Source: Tragulus kanchil (lineage: Eukaryota > Chordata > Mammalia > Artiodactyla > Tragulidae). Taken from it: a DNA stretch of 64,000 bases. Position 1 is the first letter of the stretch; each line of letters begins with the position of its first letter. The notes below the pieces were generated by a model. That model did no database searches and had not been told where the DNA came from. It saw nothing but the letters and a program-made list of their open reading frames with translations. The DNA lies in the NCBI GenBank assembly GCA_022376925.1, contig JAIOJX010000026.1:203398400-203462399 (forward strand), in the 5' to 3' direction. Position numbers and translations under genes: made by a program. Positions 60,540 to 64,000 of this stretch are shown here, piece by piece.

Positions 60540-61640
60540 AAAACACACTTAAAAGCCAAGACATGGGAAGTAGCATGGAGGAAAGGAAAATACAAAAGGT
60601 AAAGAAAGAGGAAGAGTAGTAGAGAGATCAGCAGACAGTAGATCATAAAGAGCTTTCCATGTCTGGCTAAGAAAGTGGATTAATACTGCAAGCAATGGGG
60701 ACAACCTGTGGTTTAAGAAGAGAAACTACTGAAATATGTATTTTGTATGAATCATTCTGCCTAATGGGGAAAGTAGACTGAAAGGGAAAACAAGATGCAA
60801 GGAAATTACTAGGAGACTGCTATTTAGATGACGGATTATGGATATGAACTAGAGCAGTAGTAGTAGAGATCAGTAAAAGTCAATGGATTCTAGAAACTCT
60901 AGAATTTAGTTAGATTTTTCTAAAGCATCACTAATCAACCAAGCGGGGAGAGCATTAAAAAAGAATCAGGATAGGATTTTCAGATTTCTAAGGTAGAGAA
61001 GGTACTGTTCATTGAGATAGGAAGCAAAGAAAGAGGAGAAAGTTTGAAGATTTATGAGTTCAATTTTAGATACGCTGAGTTGACAGGGCCCAAGGGACAT
61101 GCTATCAGACACATTCAGCAGTCAACAGGGAGCTTGGAGGAGTTGTCTGAACTGGAAACATATTGAAATTTATCAGCCTAATATTCATCAGCTCTGCGTA
61201 AGGAAAAAAAATCACTGTAGGAAACAGTGGTAAGTGAGTAGATAACAGTGGTAGAATACTGGGATGCACCACTGCTTAAAGGTCACAGGAGAGGAACACA
61301 AAACAGACATCAGAAAAAAGAAAGAATGAAGAAATGGAAGGAAAGTCAGGAAAGTATGGTCTCAGGATAGTTAAAAAATATTCACTGTATTAATACCAGA
61401 AGTTATTAGTGACCTCTGTAGTTATAAGGGACCGAGAACATATATGGGAGAATTGGCCTTTGACAACACAAGAGGCAAAGAAAAATGAGGTAAGATACCG
61501 AGAAGAGATAAGAGAAGAAGCAAAGGAAATTCCTGGCTACAGTTTTTGGTTTATCTGGGAAGTAGGAAGCAATGTATTCAAACATGGGAATGGAAAGATG
61601 ACGTAGAAGAAGGCTAAGGAGAGTGGAGAATGTTTTGAAT
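60540..61640 (-). mobile_element. long antisense L2 LINE segment
   Basis: A purine-rich stretch containing AAAGAGCTTTCCATGTCTGG and AATTTTAGATACGCTGAGTTG, in the order of an L2 read backwards. It is diverged but long, and its end is also in the second stutter copy (62530-62780). Confidence 0.55.
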
Positions 61641-62205
61641 AAATACTACCAGAAATGAGAAAGGGACTTGTTTGTGAAACAGAATAAATGCCAAGCAGGA
61701 GTGAAATTCCAGTTGGAAAATGAAGGATGAATTGGTAGGTATTTCTGGCACACTTGTAATTCCTCAGTATTTTGTGGTTCCCTTCTTTCTTTGTAATAAA
61801 TGGGATTTCAGTTGTGCTCATGGCCACCGAACCATACTTCTGCATTTCGCAACCTCTTTTACATGTGGGCTTGAACACTTAATTGCATTCTAACCAAAAG
61901 GACCAAGTGTCATTTCCATTTGGGTTGGTCTTCCATATCCTTACTCCTTTCAGCAGCTGTGAAATGGTAAGGACTACAATCACCACTTTGGATCCACCAA
62001 GGAAAGTCAAGTGAAGACAAAACCAACCTCCAACTCTTGATCACCCATCAACCTCTGGAATGTTATGTGAGAAGGAACATCTACCTTGTTTAATTGTGGG
62101 GGCTCCTAGATTTCTTTGTTAGTCTATTACATAAGGTAAGTCTTCAAACATTTGAAAGCCATGAATGTATGAGCAGAGAAGGCAGACAATTTTGAATTTG
62201 CTATG
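61641..62205. other. intron, no recognised feature
   Basis: No clear repeat beyond the end of the L2. A 113-codon antisense frame (61537-61878) has no recognisable protein features. Confidence 0.5.
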
Positions 62206-62411
62206 GGGCTTCCCTGGTGGCTCAGATGGTAAAGAATCTGCCTGTAATGCAGGAAATGTCCATTTGATTCCTGGGTTGGGAAGATGCCCTGGAGAAAGGA
62301 GTGGCTACCCACTCCAGCATTCTTACCTGGAGAATTCCATGGACAGAGGAGCCTGGTGGTCTATAGGTCATGGGTCTCAAAAAGTCAGACACAACTGAGT
62401 GACTAACACAT
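62206..62411 (+). mobile_element. Bov-tA SINE
   Basis: Complete head GGGCTTCCCTGGTGGCTCAG through ACTGAGTGACTAACACA. Confidence 0.9.
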
Positions 62412-63346
62412 ACACAGAGACTATGCTGAAAAGGGGATAGGAAACTAAGACTCCAGGCAGTTGAGTGGTTGAAAAGGTGAGTCATGAGATCTCACCCAGA
62501 CAGGACGTGATGATCATTCAGAGGTGATGTATTAATACCAGAAGTTATTAGTGACCTCTGTAGTTATAAGGGACCGAGAACATATATGGGAGAATTGGCC
62601 TTTGACAACACAAGAGGCAAAGAAAAATGAGGTAAGATACCGAGAAGAGATAAGAGAAGAAGCAAAGGAAATTCCTGGCTACAGTTTTGGTTTATCTGGG
62701 AAGTAGGAAGCAATGTATTCAAACATGGGAATGGAAAGATGACGTAGAAGAAGGCTAAGGAGAGTGGAGAATGTTTTGAATAAATACTACCAGAAATGAG
62801 AAAGGGACTTGTTTGTGAAACAGAATAAATGCCAAGCAGGAGTGAAATTCCAGTTGGAAAATGAAGGATGAATTGGTAGGTATTTCTGGCACACTTGTAA
62901 TTCCTCAGTATTTTGTGGTTCCCTTCTTTCTTTGTAATAAATGGGATTTCAGTTGTGCTCATGGCCACCGAACCATACTTCTGCATTTCGCAACCTCTTT
63001 TACATGTGGGCTTGAACACTTAATTGCATTCTAACCAAAAGGACCAAGTGTCATTTCCATTTGGGTTGGTCTTCCATATCCTTACTCCTTTCAGCAGCTG
63101 TGAAATGGTAAGGACTACAATCACCACTTTGGATCCACCAAGGAAAGTCAAGTGAAGACAAAACCAACCTCCAACTCTTGATCACCCATCAACCTCTGGA
63201 ATGTTATGTGAGAAGGAACATCTACCTTGTTTAATTGTGGGGGCTCCTAGATTTCTTTGTTAGTCTATTACATAAGGTAAGTCTTCAAACATTTGAAAGC
63301 CATGAATGTATGAGCAGAGAAGGCAGACAATTTTGAATTTGCTATG

Positions 63347-63552
63347 GGGCTTCCCTGGTGGCTCAGATGGTAAAGAATCTGCCTGTAATGCAGGAAATGT
63401 CCATTTGATTCCTGGGTTGGGAAGATGCCCTGGAGAAAGGAGTGGCTACCCACTCCAGCATTCTTACCTGGAGAATTCCATGGACAGAGGAGCCTGGTGG
63501 TCTATAGGTCATGGGTCTCAAAAAGTCAGACACAACTGAGTGACTAACACAT
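63347..63552 (+). mobile_element. Bov-tA SINE, stutter copy
   Basis: Second copy of 62206-62411, offset 1141. Confidence 0.88.
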
Positions 63553-63891
63553 ACACAGAGACTATGCTGAAAAGGGGATAGGAAACTAAGACTCCAGGCA
63601 GTTGAGTGGTTGAAAAGGTGAGTCATGAGATCTCACCCAGACAGGACGTGATGATCATTCAGAGGTGATGTACTGGGTTAAGAGACTGGGTGTCTTACTG
63701 GGGTCTCGCATATTAGGGTCACTTAATAGAAATCAATGGAGACTAAAGCAAATATAGACCAACACACTGCAATATGGATGAACTTTTAAAAGTTAAGAAA
63801 AGGAATTCAGACACATAAAAGTGTATACAGTGCATATATCATTACACTAATGCAAAGCAAAAAACAGGAAGTATCAAACTGTAATGTTAGG

Positions 63892-64000
63892 GCTTCCCTA
63901 GTGGTCCAGTGGGTGAGGACACTGCCTTGCAGTGCAAGGGGCTCCGGTTCTATCCTTGGTCTGAGAAGATCCCATGTGCCGCTGAGCGGCTGGACCGATG
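63892..64000 (+). mobile_element. CHR-type SINE cut by the window end
   Basis: The head GGGCTTCCCTAGTGGTCC and the body through GAGCGGCTGGACCGATG match the family at 4332. The remainder lies outside the window. Confidence 0.85.

Larger units (their letters stand above)
61389..63672. repeat. stutter pair 25: 61389-62529 repeated at 62530-63672
   Basis: The offset is 1141, with a direct join sharing TGTA. A T-run differs by one base (CAGTTTTTGG versus CAGTTTTGG). Confidence 0.96.

Noticed and set aside
1..64000. CRISPR array or other regularly spaced prokaryotic repeat
   Set aside because: The repeats are about 1.1 kb long with no short repeat/unique spacer pattern, and the DNA is mammalian.
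1731..64000. Preceding EYA4 coding exon (the part before SMEMQDL)
   Set aside because: I scanned the minus strand for a short exon ending in a codon split AG|G and encoding an acidic Ser-rich N-terminus, and did not find one. It probably lies beyond the window, though a very short exon could be missed.

Overview
The window is nuclear DNA of a ruminant (pecoran artiodactyl). The evidence is the repeat content: Bov-tA and Bov-A2 SINEs, a 5'-truncated BovB LINE, CHR-type tRNA-derived SINEs and ruminant L1 tails, all embedded in AT-rich, gene-poor sequence. I see no bacterial-style genes, operons, CRISPR arrays or RNA genes. Nearly every open frame longer than 60 codons falls in a SINE, LINE or microsatellite and is not a gene.

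The only host coding sequence I recognise is one 122-bp exon on the minus strand (480-601), present a second time at 1609-1730. Its translation and splice sites fit an early exon of EYA4 (eyes absent homolog 4). Because the gene reads right to left, the rest of the window is best explained as the large intron upstream of this exon. A 130-codon plus-strand open frame with one internal TGA (44941-45330) may be an unrelated gene fragment or retropseudogene that I cannot name.

The dominant structure is a 'stutter'. In 25 places a block of about 1.06-1.21 kb is repeated almost exactly, directly or within a few tens of bases. The second copy runs on into new sequence, which is often the start of the next repeated block. 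Removing one copy of each pair would delete about 28 kb and leave a locus of about 36 kb. Copies differ by single transitions, homopolymer lengths and microsatellite length, and some junctions carry short filler. The simplest reading is that overlapping contig or read ends were placed end to end, with mixed haplotypes, so it is probably an assembly artefact. A genuine ladder of tandem duplications is not excluded from sequence alone.

Layout: 1-6.1 kb, EYA4 exon and intron with three stutters and one young SINE; 6.1-11.3 kb, SINEs, a MIR and a (TA)n tract; 11.3-17.5 kb, three linked stutters carrying Bov-A, Bov-tA and MIR; 17.5-23.0 kb, an L1 tail and a hairpin motif, each seen three times; 23.1-29.4 kb, an L2 with nested SINEs, then an MLT1 LTR; 29.4-31.3 kb, BovB; 31.3-34.6 kb, single-copy MLT1-like, L2 and Bov-tA; 34.6-38.7 kb, L2 with a Bov-A2, then an old L1; 38.7-44.9 kb, L1, a DNA-transposon MITE, SINEs and Bov-A2; 45-52.5 kb, the unidentified frame, MIR, microsatellites and SINEs; 53-57.5 kb, an inverted pair of SINEs, MIR and L1; 58-64 kb, L1, L2, Bov-tA and a SINE cut by the window end.
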